Shown here: in pieces, positions 13,216 through 14,753 of the stretch
Numbering within the stretch: the first letter of the stretch is position 1
Layout of the letters: the number at the start of each line of letters is the position of its first letter
Origin: Mucilaginibacter_A sp050954865
GTDB taxonomy: Bacteria > Bacteroidota > Bacteroidia > Sphingobacteriales > Sphingobacteriaceae
Direction: 5' to 3'
NCBI GenBank assembly: GCA_050954865.1
Contig: JBPBQN010000019.1
Location: 1-14,753, forward strand
Length of the DNA stretch: 14,753 nt
The notes under the pieces: generated by a model
Databases searched by the model: none
What the model saw: the letters and a program-made list of their open reading frames with translations, nothing else
Told to the model about the DNA's origin: nothing
Made by a program: the position numbers and the translations under genes

Positions 13216-13644
13216 ATGAAAACTTTAAAAAAAATCTTCATCGCTTTATTGGTTACTCTAACTTTTACTGTTGCAAAAGCAAACACGCCAAACATCAAAG
13301 AAAGGTTAACCATGCGTTATGCAATTAACACTTATGTTGATGCTTTTACACATGGAAAATCTGCCGGAATTGCAGAAATTATTGATGACAATGCCAAATT
13401 TTCGCACAATCGCGGACAACAAGTCATCAGTTTCAGCAAAAGTCAGATTTTGCAAAGCCTTGATTCAGAACAAAATATAGAACAAAATTGTACAACTAAC
13501 ACAAAAATTATTGAAAGTACCACAAACCTGGTTGTATATAAAGTGCAAATGAAATATCAAAACTTTTCCCGTATCAACTATGTAACCATGACGGATACTG
13601 GCAACGGCTGGAAAATTACAAATGTATCTACCATTTTTAATTAA
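13216..13644 (+). CDS. Secreted NTF2-fold protein, putative lumazine-binding (Lumazine_bd_2) type
   Basis: The 142-residue product has a signal peptide (MKTLKKIFIALLVTLTFTVA, likely cut after AKA near residue 22). The mature part has a helix with MRYAINTYVDAFTHGKSAGI, the NTF2/SnoaL-like opening, then IIDDNAKFSHNRGQQVISFSK, followed by alternating strands (LVVYKVQMKYQN, RINYVTMTDTGNGWKITNVS). The ending 'GWKI-NVSTIF' is typical of Bacteroidota Lumazine_bd_2 proteins. These are small periplasmic proteins without a proven enzymatic role; the name reflects structure, not shown binding. Regulation is the striking part: three tandem ECF-like promoter units lie just upstream, which points to an envelope-stress or sigma-controlled gene. 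It ends 15 bp before a strong shared terminator. Confidence 0.8.
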   Translation: MKTLKKIFIALLVTLTFTVAKANTPNIKERLTMRYAINTYVDAFTHGKSAGIAEIIDDNAKFSHNRGQQVISFSKSQILQSLDSEQNIEQNCTTNTKIIESTTNLVVYKVQMKYQNFSRINYVTMTDTGNGWKITNVSTIFN

Positions 13645-13659
13645 TTGTAAATTTTAGCT

Positions 13660-13705
13660 AATAAAAGAAGCATCCAAGTTTGTAAACTTGGATGCTTCTT
13701 TTATT
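13660..13705. terminator. Perfect 22-bp bidirectional terminator
   Basis: Arms 13660-13681 and 13684-13705 are exact inverted copies, with only two bases between them. The outer ends are AATAAAAGAAGCATCC and its complement, giving an A-run on entry and a T-run on exit in both directions. It lies between the convergent NTF2-fold and fucosidase genes. Confidence 0.92.
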
Positions 13706-13729
13706 ATAACTTTCAGGAAAGTTGTTATT

Positions 13730-14753
13730 TTAAATTTCCAATACCACCACCGGATCAGGATCTTCTGGCGTAGGTTGTACAACCGGAACTATCCAAGTTT
13801 TATCTTTCAAAATAACTTTTACAGGTTGTTTGGTTTTTAACAAATATGCTTTTTTTACCTGCTTAAAATTAGTATTCGCCAAAACAATGTTTCCACCAGC
13901 TGGATTTAAAGGATGCACATAAATTTTGTTGGAATTTTGTGTTAAACAACCCCATTTTTGCGGCCGTAAGTATCCGCCTTTAGTATTGTAAATACTTTCG
14001 CCATAAGTTTTTAACCAATTACCCATCCAACTAATCCGTTCCTGAAATTCAGGCTGAATTTCTCCGTTTGGCATCGGGCCGATGTTTAACAACAAATTGC
14101 CACCATTTCCTGCAGATTTGGCCAGCAAGTTTACAAGCTGCGCATGTGTTTTATAAGTTGTATCCGTTAAATTGAAACCCCAGCTGTTGTTGATCGTCGC
14201 ACAAGTTTCCAACGGAAGTTTGGATATCTGCTGAAAGTTAAATCCTATAGTATTTTCGCCAGGCAAATCCTGCTCAAACATCTGGAAATCTTCTCCCGGC
14301 AATGGCGTAATATGATGATTGTTGCCCACCAAACATTGCGGCTGCAGCTTGTGGATCAAGTCATAAATTTCGCGCATGTGCCAATCTGCGCGCGGTTCGG
14401 TTTTCCGGTCTTTGCTTTCCACATCCATCTGATCCCAGTAACCATCAAACCAAATTCCACCGATTTCGCCGTAATTGGTTAACAATTCTGTCAGCTGGTT
14501 TTTCATGAATTGAATGTATTCGTTCCAATCGCCATGTTTGGTACGGCCGGTTCCTTTTCCGGTTCTGCCCGTCCAATACTGGTAATCATCACGACGCCAA
14601 TCCAGCAACGAATAATACAGAAAAAGCTTGATGCCTTGCTTGTGGCATTCATCCGCCATTTTCCGTACAATATCCTGTTTATAAGGGGTTTGCATGATAC
14701 CAAAATCCGAATATTTAGTATCCCACATGCTGAAACCATCGTGGTGGCGCGTA
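13730..14753 (-). CDS. Alpha-L-fucosidase, glycoside hydrolase family 29 (C-terminal part; 5' end outside window)
   Basis: The frame is open to the right edge: codons before the ATG at 14728 read TRHHDGFSMWDTKYSDF, the conserved GH29 'HHDGF-W-S/T' segment, so that ATG is internal and the N-terminus is missing. About 340 residues are visible. Family motifs: LYYSLLDWRRDDY, then GEIGGIWFDGYWD with the probable nucleophile Asp (codon 14446-14444), then FEQDLPGE, INNSWGFN, and the NGGNLLLNIGPMPNGEIQP block that ends the barrel. A short beta-sandwich tail follows from about residue 255 of the visible part. The enzyme releases alpha-L-fucose from glycans by retention; in Bacteroidota it is usually periplasmic, but the signal peptide is not in view. 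The acid/base Glu and GH29-A or -B subfamily cannot be set from this part. Confidence 0.93.
   Translation of the reverse strand, partial: TRHHDGFSMWDTKYSDFGIMQTPYKQDIVRKMADECHKQGIKLFLYYSLLDWRRDDYQYWTGRTGKGTGRTKHGDWNEYIQFMKNQLTELLTNYGEIGGIWFDGYWDQMDVESKDRKTEPRADWHMREIYDLIHKLQPQCLVGNNHHITPLPGEDFQMFEQDLPGENTIGFNFQQISKLPLETCATINNSWGFNLTDTTYKTHAQLVNLLAKSAGNGGNLLLNIGPMPNGEIQPEFQERISWMGNWLKTYGESIYNTKGGYLRPQKWGCLTQNSNKIYVHPLNPAGGNIVLANTNFKQVKKAYLLKTKQPVKVILKDKTWIVPVVQPTPEDPDPVVVLEI

Overview
The window looks like chromosome of a member of Bacteroidota, probably a Sphingobacteriaceae-type organism (Pedobacter/Mucilaginibacter-like; genus is inference). Reasons: two GLPGLI-family secreted proteins (a family largely restricted to this phylum), AT-rich DNA with few purine-rich Shine-Dalgarno sequences, candidate promoters of the Bacteroidota TAnnTTTG type, and intergenic hairpin repeats of a style common in this group. 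No rRNA, tRNA, transposase, phage gene or CRISPR array is visible.

Layout from left to right. (1) 1-1450, minus strand: two tandem paralogous GLPGLI secreted proteins, the second cut by the window edge. (2) 1551-3867, minus strand: a probable three-gene operon (SDR oxidoreductase, PspC-domain membrane protein, LiaF-like membrane protein) ending in a strong hairpin terminator. (3) 3936-5416, plus strand: the MlaE permease and MlaF ATPase of a lipid ABC transporter, joined by a 4-base ATGA overlap, with no MCE (MlaD) gene next to them. (4) 5419-6439: a repeat-filled intergenic stretch, then an RlmI-like SAM methyltransferase without a PUA domain. (5) 6606-7646: an unrecognised lipoprotein whose predicted strands suggest a (beta/alpha) barrel, followed by a terminator and an 84-bp palindromic repeat. 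(6) 7958-9340: a monofunctional aspartate kinase with two ACT domains, resembling the type found in ectoine clusters. (7) 9427-10082: a tight pair, a small possible ribbon-helix-helix protein and a two-TM protein, both of unknown function. (8) 10117-12810, minus strand: topoisomerase IV subunit A (parC), convergent with the pair across a shared hairpin. (9) 12811-13215: an AT-rich divergent region holding three tandem copies of a roughly 100-bp unit, each carrying a TGTAAC-N17-CGTCTA-type element (the leftmost degenerate), directly upstream of a small secreted NTF2-fold protein (13216-13644). (10) 13660-14753: a perfect 22-bp bidirectional terminator, then the C-terminal part of a GH29 alpha-L-fucosidase on the minus strand.

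Most genes are ordinary envelope or housekeeping functions. The least expected structure is the triplicated ECF-sigma-like promoter/leader array before the NTF2-fold gene. It suggests strong or layered control of that gene by an extracytoplasmic stress sigma factor. Second to it are the unrecognised RHH-like/two-TM gene pair, the barrel-like lipoprotein, and a recurring AAAGAAGCATC word just after four stop codons.
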